DNA from: Paradesertivirga mongoliensis
Lineage (GTDB): Bacteria; Bacteroidota; Bacteroidia; Sphingobacteriales; Sphingobacteriaceae
DNA: 64,000 bases
Direction: 5' to 3'
NCBI RefSeq assembly: GCF_024436395.1
Contig: NZ_JAFMZO010000005.1
Coordinates: forward strand, 1-64,000
Below, piece by piece: positions 27,202-35,711 of this stretch. The first letter of the stretch is position 1; each line of letters begins with the position of its first letter. Both the position numbers and the translations under genes were made by a program. The notes beneath the pieces are model-generated. The model was not told where the DNA came from and made no database searches. It worked only from the letters and a program-made list of their open reading frames with translations.

Positions 27202-27711
27202 CTAACCTCGGAAACCCGCTTTTTTAAATACCAGATACATCAGGGCTATCGGATTGGTAAGAATGGATTTTATATATGCCGCAAACGATGGAATTTTAGC
27301 TTCTTTGCTAAAACCTATTAACTGAAATACTAATCCCACGAAAAATATACCCGCACAGACAATTCCCAACGAAGGCCAGTTGTGATTAGAATGCAGCTTT
27401 TCCAGTCCCACAATAGCAGCAGAGGAAGCAAAAATCATCAGCAAGATGCCATACGAAAGAACCGGCGACAATGTGTAGTAATAATAAATCGAAAAAGCAA
27501 TCACGAAAGAGGCCCAATTTACAAATCCATTATATTTTCCAAGAAAGTCCAAATGAGGAAATGGGATCGCCCAGATCATTCCGAGTAACCCAAATGTGAG
27601 AAGAGGAATGTAGACCCATTGAAGCGTTTTATTGACTGGAGTCTGATGCATTCGATCGTGTTCAGCCATCACAGCGGCGATAGGTCTTTGTGAAGATTCT
27701 TTATTTGCCAT
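27202..27711 (-). CDS. DUF962 / Mpo1-like membrane protein
   Basis: A 169-residue membrane protein resembling the DUF962 family. The yeast member, Mpo1, is an iron-dependent dioxygenase in 2-hydroxy fatty acid and phytosphingosine breakdown. The N-terminal HQTPVNKTLQWVYIPLL matches the family opening, and four or more membrane helices follow, ending FQLIGFSKEAKIPSF. Yeast Mpo1 has a histidine after the glycine in the last block (GHGVFE) and another after the opening (LIH). Here Phe and Gln or Trp are found instead, so catalysis may differ. The ATG at 27711 is used because the in-frame TTG at 27720 lies inside the -7 box. Confidence 0.72.
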   Translation of the reverse strand: MANKESSQRPIAAVMAEHDRMHQTPVNKTLQWVYIPLLTFGLLGMIWAIPFPHLDFLGKYNGFVNWASFVIAFSIYYYYTLSPVLSYGILLMIFASSAAIVGLEKLHSNHNWPSLGIVCAGIFFVGLVFQLIGFSKEAKIPSFAAYIKSILTNPIALMYLVFKKAGFRG

Positions 27712-27717
27712 AACGTG

Positions 27718-27725
27718 CAAAGATA
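27718..27725 (-). promoter_or_regulatory. -7 box of the Mpo1-like gene, nearly leaderless
   Basis: TATCTTTG on the minus strand ends 6 nt before the ATG at 27711. The expected transcript start is around 27714. No TTG is at standard spacing. Confidence 0.55.
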
Positions 27726-27771
27726 GCCCTATATCTGACGAAACCTTAAAACTTCATCAAATAACAACCCA

Positions 27772-27812
27772 CCCTATAAACAAAATGGGCACGAATATAC
27801 ACCCGTGCCCAT
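27772..27812 (-). terminator. Terminator after rny
   Basis: On the minus strand a 9-bp stem (27812-27804 with 27793-27785) is followed by TTTTGTTTATA. Confidence 0.75.
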
Positions 27813-27830
27813 CGGTATTTTAAATAAATT

Positions 27831-29384
27831 TTATTTTGCGTACGAAACAGATCGCGTTTCTCGTATTACCGTAACTTTAATCTGCCCTGGATAGGTCATT
27901 TCCGTCTGGATACGGTTGGAGATATCGGCCGCAAGAATTTCGGCCTGATCGTCAGTTACCCGCTCGCTTTCTACCACCACACGAAGTTCCCGTCCGGCTT
28001 GTATCGCAAATGTTTTTTCAACTCCCGGATATGAAAGTGCCAGTTCCTCGAGTTCTTTCAAACGTTTGATATAGCTTTCCACCACTTCACGACGTGCGCC
28101 CGGACGCGCGCCCGAAATGGCATCACATGCCTGGATGATTGGCGATATCATAGACGTCATTTCGATCTCGTCGTGGTGAGCTCCAATTGCATTACACACT
28201 TCAGGATGCTCCTTATATTTTTCGGCGAGCTGCATACCCAGAATAGCGTGCGGCAATTCAGGATTATCATCAGGCACCTTACCGATATCGTGTAATAAGC
28301 CAGCGCGTTTTGCAAGTTTAACATTAAGGCCCAACTCCGAAGCCATCGTGGCACAGAAATTCGCTACCTCACGCGAGTGTTGTAACAGGTTTTGACCATA
28401 TGAAGAGCGGTAACGCATCCGCCCAACCATCCTGATTAGTTCAGGATGAAGTCCGTGTATTCCAAGATCAATTACGGTACGTTCGCCGATTTCTACAATC
28501 TCATCCTCAATCTGTTTCCGGGTTTTGGCTACAACTTCTTCAATTCGTGCTGGGTGAATACGTCCATCCGTTACCAAACGATGCAGTGCAAGACGGGCTA
28601 TTTCTCTCCGTACGGGATCGAAACCTGATAATATAATTGCCTCCGGTGTATCATCAACAATAATTTCCACTCCTGTTGCCGCTTCTAAAGCGCGGATATT
28701 ACGTCCCTCTCTACCAATCACACGGCCTTTTATCTCGTCACTTTCAATGTTAAAAATAGAAACAGTGTTTTCTATAGCCGCTTCCGTTGCAGTGCGCTGG
28801 ATAGTTTGAATAACCACCTTTTTTGCCTCTTTACTAGCCGTTAATTTGGCTTCATCAACAATATCCTTAATCTGCATCATCGCTTTAGAACGCGCTTCCT
28901 CTTTCAAAGAATCAACCAGTTGATTTCGGGCATCATCTGCCGAGAGGCCGGCAATAGTTTCAAGCTGGCTAATGTGTTGATTTTTCAAAACATCTACTTC
29001 CTCCTGCTTTTTAACCGCAATCTCTGTTTGTCGTTCCAGGTTCTTACGCTGATTATCCAGCTCCTGTTCCTTCCTGTTAAGGTTTTCCAGCTTTTGATTC
29101 AGCGATTGTTCTTTCTGCTTAATAGAATTCTCACGCTGATTAATAGAATTATTTTTAGCGTTTATTTCCTGTTCGTGCTCACTTTTGAGTTGCAGGAATT
29201 TTTCTTTAGCTTCAAGAAGTTTGTTCTTCTTTAAGATTTCAGCATTATTCTCAGCATCTTTTAATATCTTTTTAACCTTGTTCTGTGCCGCAACTTCCTG
29301 GTTCTTCAATAACGACCGAAGCATGAAGCGTCCGATGCCGATACCTACTACCAGCCCTAATAAAATGTATCCAATTATCTCCAT
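27831..29384 (-). CDS. rny: Ribonuclease Y
   Basis: RNase Y is a membrane-anchored endoribonuclease that starts mRNA decay. The 517-residue product has an N-terminal membrane helix ([20 protein letters not shown]), a long coiled-coil (about 30-140), a KH RNA-binding domain ([15 protein letters not shown] near residue 220) and an HD hydrolase domain with [11 protein letters not shown] (near 360). All are present at normal spacing. It starts 12 nt past the T run of the candidate 6S RNA, so its own promoter must lie within or upstream of that RNA, or some transcripts read through. Confidence 0.94.
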   Translation of the reverse strand: MEIIGYILLGLVVGIGIGRFMLRSLLKNQEVAAQNKVKKILKDAENNAEILKKNKLLEAKEKFLQLKSEHEQEINAKNNSINQRENSIKQKEQSLNQKLENLNRKEQELDNQRKNLERQTEIAVKKQEEVDVLKNQHISQLETIAGLSADDARNQLVDSLKEEARSKAMMQIKDIVDEAKLTASKEAKKVVIQTIQRTATEAAIENTVSIFNIESDEIKGRVIGREGRNIRALEAATGVEIIVDDTPEAIILSGFDPVRREIARLALHRLVTDGRIHPARIEEVVAKTRKQIEDEIVEIGERTVIDLGIHGLHPELIRMVGRMRYRSSYGQNLLQHSREVANFCATMASELGLNVKLAKRAGLLHDIGKVPDDNPELPHAILGMQLAEKYKEHPEVCNAIGAHHDEIEMTSMISPIIQACDAISGARPGARREVVESYIKRLKELEELALSYPGVEKTFAIQAGRELRVVVESERVTDDQAEILAADISNRIQTEMTYPGQIKVTVIRETRSVSYAK

Positions 29385-29395
29385 AGTGTTTTAAT

Positions 29396-29565
29396 AAAAA
29401 AAACCGCAACTAAATATAAGCTTCATGTATTGTAAAACTTCATTGAGCACGATTGAGTCTTGAATCCTGATCAACTGAAAACAGGTGATCTATTCTCTCG
29501 ACTTCGTAAATATTGAAGCGTTAAGTTTATTAATAGTGAAACTTAATTTAACTGCGGTTAAATCT
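29396..29565 (-). ncRNA. ssrS: Candidate 6S-like RNA between zapA and rny
   Basis: On the minus strand the interval folds as one long rod. The 5' end (29559-29542) pairs with the 3' end (29420-29402) in an 18-bp stem containing G-U pairs. A middle part of limited pairing is followed by an apical hairpin at 29490-29469, whose GATCA/TGATC and CTG/CAG stems close on a four-base loop. The 3' stem runs directly into a T run (29403-29396), giving a built-in terminator. A TATATTAG box at 29578-29571 (one mismatch to TAnnTTTG) sits at the right distance for a start near 29566. Length (about 165 nt), rod shape and position after zapA match 6S RNA, the regulator that binds RNA polymerase. Identity is inferred. 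Confidence 0.6.
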
Positions 29566-29589
29566 TTGCCCTAATATAAAGAACGTAAA

Positions 29590-29880
29590 TTACTTTGAAA
29601 AGAAATTGTCAAGCATCTGATCTAATTGATAAACCTTATCGGCCACTTCTGTATCTTCATCAACTCTCTTCTTTTCGGCTTTTAACGTAGCTGTTGCATA
29701 ATGCAACACACACATTGACAATAAATCCTGTTTATCTCTTACCGCATAATTGTCCTGATACTCTTTTATACGGTCGTTTATAATCTTAGCTGCCCGCCTA
29801 ATCACTTCTTCTTCTTCCATATTTACTCGTAAAGGGTAAACACGGTCAGCAATATTTATCTTAATGGAGATTTCTCCCAT
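29590..29880 (-). CDS. zapA: ZapA-like cell division protein
   Basis: A 96-residue protein of the ZapA family, which bundles FtsZ filaments at the division site. The opening ISIKINIADRVYPLRV is the ZapA beta part, and the helical remainder (EEEVIRRAAKIINDRIKEY and a C-terminal coiled-coil with LLSMCVLHYATATL) fits the family. It is 23 nt downstream of the coiled-coil protein gene and 24 nt upstream of the candidate 6S RNA. A zapA-6S order is also known in proteobacteria. Confidence 0.85.
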   Translation of the reverse strand: MGEISIKINIADRVYPLRVNMEEEEVIRRAAKIINDRIKEYQDNYAVRDKQDLLSMCVLHYATATLKAEKKRVDEDTEVADKVYQLDQMLDNFFSK

Positions 29881-29903
29881 TTGGCTTTTAGTTTCACGTT
29901 ATA

Positions 29904-30212
29904 TCACTTTTTAAGCAATACAATGCACTTATCTATTTCACGCACAAAATCGCTAATTTTTTGCTTTATGTCAAGGGTTTTTTCATCACTGGTAATTTGC
30001 GTTACCGGAATACCCTCTAATGACCTTGCAAGCTTAAGCGCCTTTAACTTTTCTTCAAGCTCTGAGACTTTAGACTTCCCACTTTCCAGGTTGGATTGTA
30101 AGGTCTTATTCTCCCTTTTTAAGAGCTCATTTTCTTCTTGTAAAACTTCGCACAACTCAATAAGTCGTTGTGTTCTGTCGAGTACATTAGTTAATTGACC
30201 TGTTAGGGACAT
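29904..30212 (-). CDS. Small coiled-coil protein between pheT and zapA
   Basis: A 102-residue mostly helical protein. Residues 12-65 form a heptad-rich coiled-coil (LIELCEVLQEENELLKREN), and a second helical part ends DFVREIDKCIVLLKK. No signal peptide or membrane segment is present. It lies 68 nt after pheT and 23 nt before zapA, so it is likely co-expressed with zapA and may also work at the division ring, comparable in size and character with ZapB. That role is only inferred from position and shape. Confidence 0.72.
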   Translation of the reverse strand: MSLTGQLTNVLDRTQRLIELCEVLQEENELLKRENKTLQSNLESGKSKVSELEEKLKALKLARSLEGIPVTQITSDEKTLDIKQKISDFVREIDKCIVLLKK

Positions 30213-30280
30213 TGTTTTCTATTTTGAAGGTTGGATGAATTAAGATAATAGCTAATCCATTCATACCTCACCGCTACTTA

Positions 30281-32680
30281 CTATTTCCTAACCTCGGCTC
30301 CAAGTTCTTTTTCGAAAATACCGATTAATTTAGTCATTACCGAATCAATCTGTTTATCTGTAAGAGTTTTTTCGTCATCCTGTAAAAGAAAGCTTAAAGC
30401 ATACGATTTTTTACCTCCCGAAAGCTTTTCACCTTCATAAACATCAAAAAGGTTGACATCCTTTAATATAGCTTTTTCTGCTTTCAAAGCTAATGATTGC
30501 AATTGCTGAAAAGTCACATCCCTATCTATTAGTAAAGATAAATCTCTCCTAACCGACGGCGTTTTAGGAACATCCTTAAAGCTGATTTTATTTTTCCGGA
30601 TAGCTTTTAGCACCAGATCCCAATTAAAGTCTGCATAAAATACCTCTCTATCAATGTCCAGCTTTTTTAATGCAGCTTTAGAAACCATACCGAAGGACAC
30701 GAGCGATTGATCTCCTTTTTTATATTGATAACCCTGCTTAAAATCAGCGCTCTCGATAGCTTCCCCCATTAATCCTGAAATATTTAAACGTTTAACGATT
30801 GCATCAACTGCGCCTTTAAGGTTGTAAAACGTTACCTGAGAATTGGTATGATTCCATTGCTGACTCAGATTTCGGCCGGTCATGAATAAAGACAGGCGGA
30901 AGTTTTCATTATATCCTGAATCGGTTTTGAAATACACCTTGCCAAATTCATAAAGCTTTAAATCGGGGTTTTTACGATTTTGATTATACGCGATTGCTTC
31001 CAGTCCGGAATATAACAAGGTCTGGCGCATGGTATCCAAATCACTGCTCAGCGGATTTAAGATCCTCACCGCAGTTTCCGAATCCACATCATATAGCCCC
31101 TTAGTCAAAGAATTAGACAATATTTCTGAAAAACCATTTGCAGTAAGCATATCAGCAATTTGATTTTGTACCGCTTCTTTGTCTGGCTTAACTGAGGTAT
31201 TTAAGGAAGCCCGGATCTGAGATGGTATAGCGATATTATTGTAACCATAGATTCGAAGAACTTCTTCAATAATATCAACCTCGCGAGTCACATCGACCTT
31301 GAATGAAGGAACCTCAAGAACTATCTTATCAACCTGATCGTCCTTTATTCGGATACCAAGTGCCTGAATAATTTCTTTTATCGTTTGCACGGGAATATCG
31401 GCTCCTATTAAACGGTTCACGTTTTTATAGGAAACAGAGACCTCGAACGGGGCAACCGGTATCGGATATAAATCTGAAATCTCAGATGATATCTCACCAC
31501 CGGCAACTTCCTTAATTAATAAAGCAGCCCTTTTCAACGCAAAAACTGTCATCTCAGGATCGGTACCGCGTTCAAAGCGAAATGACGCATCGGTTTTTAA
31601 GCCATGGCGTTTTGATGTTTTACGAACTGCTACAGAATTAAAATAAGCACTTTCTAAAAATACGTTTGCTGTAGATTCATTTACGCCCGAAGTAATTCCG
31701 CCAAAAACGCCCGCTATACACATTGGAGCTTCGGTATTGCAGATCATTAAATCTTCCGCGGACAGCTTGCGTTCCACCTCGTCCAGCGTAATAAAAGTGG
31801 TTCCTTCTTCGCAATTCTTAACAACTACCTCGGCGCCTTCTATCTTATCGGCATCAAAGGCATGCAAAGGCTGTCCTAATTCATGCAACACATAATTTGT
31901 TACATCAACGATATTGTTCACAGTACGAACGCCGATAACTTTGAGCTTATCTTTCAACCAATCGGGCGATTCTTTAACCGTAACCCCGGTTATGGTTAAT
32001 GATGAGTAACGCGGACAGGCCCTTTCATTTTCTATGCGAACGGGAATTTTGAGCTCATCATTATCTGCTTTAAAAGCTGAGACATCGGGTAAATTAACTT
32101 CAGATCTCAGATACGCAGCCAAATCGCGCGCAACGCCTAAATGCGACGCTGCATCTGCCCGGTTTGGTGTTAAGCCAATCTCAAACAGGTAGTCGTCGCT
32201 TATCTGAAAATATTTCCGGGCGGATGTACCTGTTAAAGCATCCTCGCTTAGAACCATAATACCCTCGTGAGAAGCCCCCAAGCCAATTTCATCTTCCGCA
32301 CAAATCATTCCCTCAGAAACCTCGCCCCTGATCTTTGATTTATTGATTTTGAAAGGTTCGCCACTGGTGGGATAAACGGTTGCTCCTACAGTAGCCACTA
32401 CCACCTTTTGACCCGCGGCTACATTTGAAGCACCGCAAACAACCTGCAGATCCTCTCCTGCCCCTACATCTACTTTTGTGATGCGTAACCTGTCGGCGTT
32501 GGGATGCTGAACACATTCTTTAACATAACCGATCACCAGGCCTTCCAGCCCGCCAGGGATTGTTTGTACCTTTTCGACGCTTTCCACCTCCAGCCCGATT
32601 GCTGTTAAAATTTGTGAAATCTCGTCAGTACTCAGCTCCGTATTTATAAACTGTCTTAGCCAGTTGTATGAGATCTTCAT
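30281..32680 (-). CDS. pheT: Phenylalanyl-tRNA synthetase beta subunit
   Basis: The 800-residue beta subunit of the class II alpha2-beta2 enzyme that charges tRNA-Phe. The opening MKISYNWLRQFINTELS is typical. The tRNA-binding OB domain (about 40-150) and the B3/B4 editing domain with VNNIVDVTNYVLHELGQPLHAFD (cut for length) near residue 270 follow. The B5 and catalytic-like domains and the C-terminal FDX-ACB domain (PSVRRDLSLLIDRDVTFQQL) complete the protein. The reading from 32815 adds 45 residues encoded by a purine-rich repeat that lies upstream of the -7 box at 32709-32702, so it is rejected. pheS is not in the window. Confidence 0.94.
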   Translation of the reverse strand: MKISYNWLRQFINTELSTDEISQILTAIGLEVESVEKVQTIPGGLEGLVIGYVKECVQHPNADRLRITKVDVGAGEDLQVVCGASNVAAGQKVVVATVGATVYPTSGEPFKINKSKIRGEVSEGMICAEDEIGLGASHEGIMVLSEDALTGTSARKYFQISDDYLFEIGLTPNRADAASHLGVARDLAAYLRSEVNLPDVSAFKADNDELKIPVRIENERACPRYSSLTITGVTVKESPDWLKDKLKVIGVRTVNNIVDVTNYVLHELGQPLHAFDADKIEGAEVVVKNCEEGTTFITLDEVERKLSAEDLMICNTEAPMCIAGVFGGITSGVNESTANVFLESAYFNSVAVRKTSKRHGLKTDASFRFERGTDPEMTVFALKRAALLIKEVAGGEISSEISDLYPIPVAPFEVSVSYKNVNRLIGADIPVQTIKEIIQALGIRIKDDQVDKIVLEVPSFKVDVTREVDIIEEVLRIYGYNNIAIPSQIRASLNTSVKPDKEAVQNQIADMLTANGFSEILSNSLTKGLYDVDSETAVRILNPLSSDLDTMRQTLLYSGLEAIAYNQNRKNPDLKLYEFGKVYFKTDSGYNENFRLSLFMTGRNLSQQWNHTNSQVTFYNLKGAVDAIVKRLNISGLMGEAIESADFKQGYQYKKGDQSLVSFGMVSKAALKKLDIDREVFYADFNWDLVLKAIRKNKISFKDVPKTPSVRRDLSLLIDRDVTFQQLQSLALKAEKAILKDVNLFDVYEGEKLSGGKKSYALSFLLQDDEKTLTDKQIDSVMTKLIGIFEKELGAEVRK

Positions 32681-32701
32681 TTGAATTTGAATAATGAAGG
32701 G

Positions 32702-32709
32702 CAAAGATA
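32702..32709 (-). promoter_or_regulatory. -7 box of pheT
   Basis: TATCTTTG on the minus strand lies 21 nt before the pheT ATG, giving a leader of about 18 nt. The -33 area falls in the purine-rich tract (polypyrimidine on the sense strand) and has no TTG. Confidence 0.55.
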
Positions 32710-32771
32710 GAAAAAAGGTGAAAGGAGAGAGGTAAAAGGAAAGACGAAAGGAAAAAGGTGAAAGCAGAAAG
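32710..32771. repeat. Purine-rich low-complexity tract with a repeated 13-mer
   Basis: The plus strand is almost entirely A and G here. AAAAAGGTGAAAG occurs at 32712-32724 and again at 32752-32764, and variants such as AGGTAAAAGGAAAG lie between. The tract is between radC and the pheT promoter and is not coding. Confidence 0.7.
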
Positions 32772-32814
32772 CTCAAAGTGTACTGGTTATTTAGAATCCT
32801 GTCTTTTTTCTCCA

Positions 32815-33513
32815 CTACAACATTCCCTCATCGGCAAAGCTAAAATAAGACGAATTGGTAAAGATGACATGGTCGAGGACTGAAATATCAAGCAATTGCC
32901 CCGCATCTCTAAGTTTTCTGGTAAGATTGATATCTGCCTGGCTCGGCTTTAAATTACCGGAAGGATGGTTATGAGATAAGATAATGGAAGCTGCATGGTT
33001 TTCCAGAGCTGCCTGAAAAATGATCTTAGGATCGGCGATAGTACCTGCCTGCCCTCCCTTAGAAATTAGATGTTGCGATAGTACGTTATTGGCGCGATTT
33101 AGAAGCACAATCCAAAACTCTTCGTGATTTAAATCAGCGAGATAGCGTTTCATTAAATTAAAGATGTCCCTGCTGCAGGTTATTTGACTAACTTTTGCGG
33201 TCTCAGATTCTCTTCTGCGCCGCCCCAACTCCATGGCTGAGATAATTGAAATGGCTTTAGCCTCCCCTATTCCCCGAAACTTGGATAGTTCTTTAACAGA
33301 CAGGCGTCCGAGTTTGTCAAGATCATTTTCAAAAGAGTGAAGAATACGCTTACTTAATTCAACGGCGGTTTCCTGCCTGCTTCCCGAACCAATCAAAATG
33401 GCGATAAGCTCCGCATCTGTAAGGCTTCTTCTGCCCTGGCTAAGTAATTTCTCGCGCGGGCGATCTTCTTCCGCCCAAGATTTGATTGTGATTTTGTCTT
33501 TATAGGTTTCCAT
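32815..33513 (-). CDS. radC: RadC family JAB/MPN domain protein
   Basis: A 232-residue protein of the RadC family. An N-terminal helix-hairpin-helix-like region (LSKFRGIGEAKAISIISAM) precedes the JAB1/MPN metalloprotease-like domain, with the metal motif SHNHPSGNLKPSQAD near residue 180. Despite the name, a direct DNA-repair role is not proven. The ATG at 33513 is chosen because the upstream part of the reading from 33546 (FYTLVFIVLG) is not family-like and lies next to the rpsT terminator. It is 134 nt upstream of pheT. Confidence 0.9.
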   Translation of the reverse strand: METYKDKITIKSWAEEDRPREKLLSQGRRSLTDAELIAILIGSGSRQETAVELSKRILHSFENDLDKLGRLSVKELSKFRGIGEAKAISIISAMELGRRRRESETAKVSQITCSRDIFNLMKRYLADLNHEEFWIVLLNRANNVLSQHLISKGGQAGTIADPKIIFQAALENHAASIILSHNHPSGNLKPSQADINLTRKLRDAGQLLDISVLDHVIFTNSSYFSFADEGML

Positions 33514-33543
33514 ACCTAAAACTATAAAAACCAAGGTATAAAA

Positions 33544-33575
33544 CAAAAAAGGGGATACTTTTCAGTATCCCCTTT
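33544..33575 (-). terminator. Terminator after rpsT
   Basis: On the minus strand a perfect 12-bp stem (33575-33564 with 33559-33548) with a four-base loop is followed by TTTTTTGTTT. Confidence 0.88.
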
Positions 33576-33593
33576 CCGTCCACGAAGGAAATC

Positions 33594-33848
33594 TTATTTT
33601 AAACCGTTAACAAACTTTGTCAGTTTAGACTTATTGTTAGAAGCTTTGTTTTTATGAATTACATTTTTCTTTGCAAGACGATCGAGCATAGAGATAACTT
33701 TGGTCAAAAGAGGAGATGCTTCTTCTCTTGAAGTGGTACCACGTAGTCTTTTAATTGCATTACGAGTAGTTTTCGCCTGGTAGCGATTACGTAAACGTTT
33801 AGCTGCATTTGCTCTGATTCTCTTTAACGCTGATTTATGATTTGCCAT
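33594..33848 (-). CDS. rpsT: Ribosomal protein S20
   Basis: An 84-residue, strongly basic protein of the 30S subunit that binds 16S rRNA. The opening MANHKSALKRIRANAAKRLRN is the conserved S20 start, and the rest is a helical bundle with HKNKASNNKSKLTKFVN at the end. The gene has its own promoter (33883-33912) and terminator (33544-33575). The leader is about 30 nt. Confidence 0.96.
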   Translation of the reverse strand: MANHKSALKRIRANAAKRLRNRYQAKTTRNAIKRLRGTTSREEASPLLTKVISMLDRLAKKNVIHKNKASNNKSKLTKFVNGLK

Positions 33849-33882
33849 TTGTAAGCTTTTTATCCGTCTTATTTTAGGACTG

Positions 33883-33912
33883 CAAATATAAGGCGAACTA
33901 TTTAATATTCAA
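33883..33912 (-). promoter_or_regulatory. rpsT promoter
   Basis: On the minus strand TTG (33912-33910), a 19-nt spacer and TATATTTG (33890-33883) fit the consensus exactly. Confidence 0.78.
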
Positions 33913-33983
33913 ATACAAATGCTAAAAATATTTCATTGGCGAAAAACTTCTTAATATCCTATCTTTCACCTGCCTAACATCCT

Positions 33984-34952
33984 ATGACAAAAAAAATCAC
34001 CACAACAGTTTGCCTCCTGGCAATTACCCTTCTTTGTTCGTCCTGGGGCTTCTTTGCTCACAAAAAGATTAACAGACTTGCGGTCTTTACACTCCCTCAG
34101 GACATGATAAAGTTTTATAAAGATAACATCTCGTATTTAACCGAACATGCAGTCGACGCGGACAAACGCAGGTACGCCGACTCGGCTGAAGCTGCACGAC
34201 ATTACCTCGACGCCGATCATTACGGCGAAAGACCTTTTGATAGTATCCCACAAAAGTGGCAGGATGCGGTGAAAAAATTCTCTGAAGATACCGTAAAAGC
34301 TTACGGCATTGTTCCATGGCAAATTCAGCGCAGTTATAATGCTTTAGTGAGAGCTTTTATAGAGAAAGATGCTGCCAAAGTTTTAAAATATTCCTCCGAT
34401 CTTGGACACTATGTTTCTGATGCACATGTACCGCTTCACACCACCGAAAATTATAATGGGCAACTCTCGGGACAAACAGGCATTCACGGTTTCTGGGAAA
34501 GCCGCCTACCCGAGCTTTTTGCGCATGAGTACGACTTTTTTGTCGGGAAGGCCAAATACATCGAAAATCCCCTTAAGGAAGCATGGACTATTGTGAGCCG
34601 TGCTTACTCTTACAAAGATTCTGTTCTGGGTATAGAAGCAAGGCTTTCCCGAAGTTTTCCTTCAGACAGAAGGTATAGCTTTTCTGAACGAAACGGACGA
34701 GTTGTGAAAACCTATTCGGAGGAATATTCTGCCGCTTATCATCAAGCCATGAACGGAATGGTAGAACGCCAGATGCGCGCTTCTATACTAGCAACAGGAT
34801 GCTTCTGGTACTCGGCCTGGATAGACGCAGGCCAACCTGATGTTCGGCGATTAAACGACCACAACCTGCAAGCCTACAAAGTCGAAACCGAGCAACAGGA
34901 AAAGCTTTTCGAACAAGGAAAAATTATAGGAAGAACCGAGGGCGATGATTAA
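33984..34952 (+). CDS. Zinc-dependent phospholipase C / S1-P1 nuclease fold protein, exported
   Basis: A 322-residue exported protein with a signal peptide ending near [13 protein letters not shown]. The mature N-terminus would be Trp21. In the phospholipase C/S1-P1 nuclease fold the N-terminal Trp is itself a zinc ligand, which supports the call. Further likely ligands are His26, the His and Asp residues of [10 protein letters not shown] and [21 protein letters not shown] (cut for length), and the final HGFWE, with the His-x3-Glu spacing. The substrate, lipid or nucleic acid, cannot be decided. It converges on the DedA gene, and the last 4 nt overlap. Confidence 0.8.
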   Translation: MTKKITTTVCLLAITLLCSSWGFFAHKKINRLAVFTLPQDMIKFYKDNISYLTEHAVDADKRRYADSAEAARHYLDADHYGERPFDSIPQKWQDAVKKFSEDTVKAYGIVPWQIQRSYNALVRAFIEKDAAKVLKYSSDLGHYVSDAHVPLHTTENYNGQLSGQTGIHGFWESRLPELFAHEYDFFVGKAKYIENPLKEAWTIVSRAYSYKDSVLGIEARLSRSFPSDRRYSFSERNGRVVKTYSEEYSAAYHQAMNGMVERQMRASILATGCFWYSAWIDAGQPDVRRLNDHNLQAYKVETEQQEKLFEQGKIIGRTEGDD

Positions 34953-35596
34953 TCCCTTTTTTTTAATCTTTCTCTAAGAATTTCAATAACTGGTGGCAAC
35001 AAAGACAGAATAATGATACCAAAAATCACATACGTAAAGTTCTGCTTAATCACAGGTAAACCTCCAAAAAAGTAGCCGATGAACAGAAAACTTGTTACCC
35101 AGAGTAAGCCTCCAATGACGTTATACGACGCAAATCTGGAATAGCTCATAGTACCCACACCAGCCACAAATGGCGCGAAAGTCCTGATTATAGGAATGAA
35201 ACGGGCGTAAATTATAGTCTTTCCGCCGTGTTTCTCATAGAAATCCTGTGTTTTATCCAGATACTCTTTCTTTAAAAATCTGTACCGTCCGCTGAATGCT
35301 TTCGGACCAATGTAATCGCCGATGGTATAATTTACCCAGTCGCCTATTATTGCAGCTACTACCAGTAAGGCCCAGGTAAGCCAGATACTCAGATCACTTT
35401 CGGGTTTTGCTATAATTGCTCCCGCGGCGAAAAGCAAGGAATCACCCGGCAAAAAAGGAGTCACTACAAATCCGGTTTCGGCGAAGATGATGAGGAAAAG
35501 AATGAGATAGGTCCAGGTCTGGTATTCACTCACAATATCTACTAAATGCTGATCTATATGTAGGATGAAATCTACTAGAGTTTGTATAAGTTCCAA
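34949..35596 (-). CDS. DedA family membrane protein
   Basis: A 215-residue inner-membrane protein of the DedA/VTT family, whose members are linked to lipid recycling (undecaprenyl phosphate and other phospholipid flipping) and to proton balance. Family motifs are [20 protein letters not shown] (about 41-60), the [13 protein letters not shown] block, and [21 protein letters not shown] followed by [15 protein letters not shown] with the conserved Arg and Pro. Length and topology are normal. A TATTTTTG box at 35627-35620 is a plausible promoter. It overlaps the end of the convergent gene by 4 nt. Confidence 0.9.
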   Translation of the reverse strand: MELIQTLVDFILHIDQHLVDIVSEYQTWTYLILFLIIFAETGFVVTPFLPGDSLLFAAGAIIAKPESDLSIWLTWALLVVAAIIGDWVNYTIGDYIGPKAFSGRYRFLKKEYLDKTQDFYEKHGGKTIIYARFIPIIRTFAPFVAGVGTMSYSRFASYNVIGGLLWVTSFLFIGYFFGGLPVIKQNFTYVIFGIIILSLLPPVIEILRERLKKRD

Positions 35597-35619
35597 GCTG
35601 CGGTTGTTTTTAGGATGGC

Positions 35620-35627
35620 CAAAAATA
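35620..35627 (-). promoter_or_regulatory. -7 box of the DedA gene
   Basis: TATTTTTG on the minus strand matches TAnnTTTG, 23 nt before the ATG. No TTG is at standard spacing. Confidence 0.4.
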
Positions 35628-35656
35628 GAAATACTTATGAATTAAATTGAATAGAC

Positions 35657-35686
35657 AAAAAAAAGTCCGGTTAGTTTTAACCGGAC
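35657..35686 (-). terminator. Terminator after the DUF4397 gene
   Basis: On the minus strand a perfect 9-bp stem (35686-35678 with 35673-35665) is followed by a T run of eight. Confidence 0.85.
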
Positions 35687-35711
35687 ATGCTTTGTGCTTT
35701 TGATTATACAA

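Noticed and set aside
32681-32815. 45-residue N-terminal extension of PheT rich in Phe, Leu and Ser
   Set aside because: It is the translation of a purine-rich repeat upstream of the -7 box; MKISYNWLRQF is the normal PheT start.
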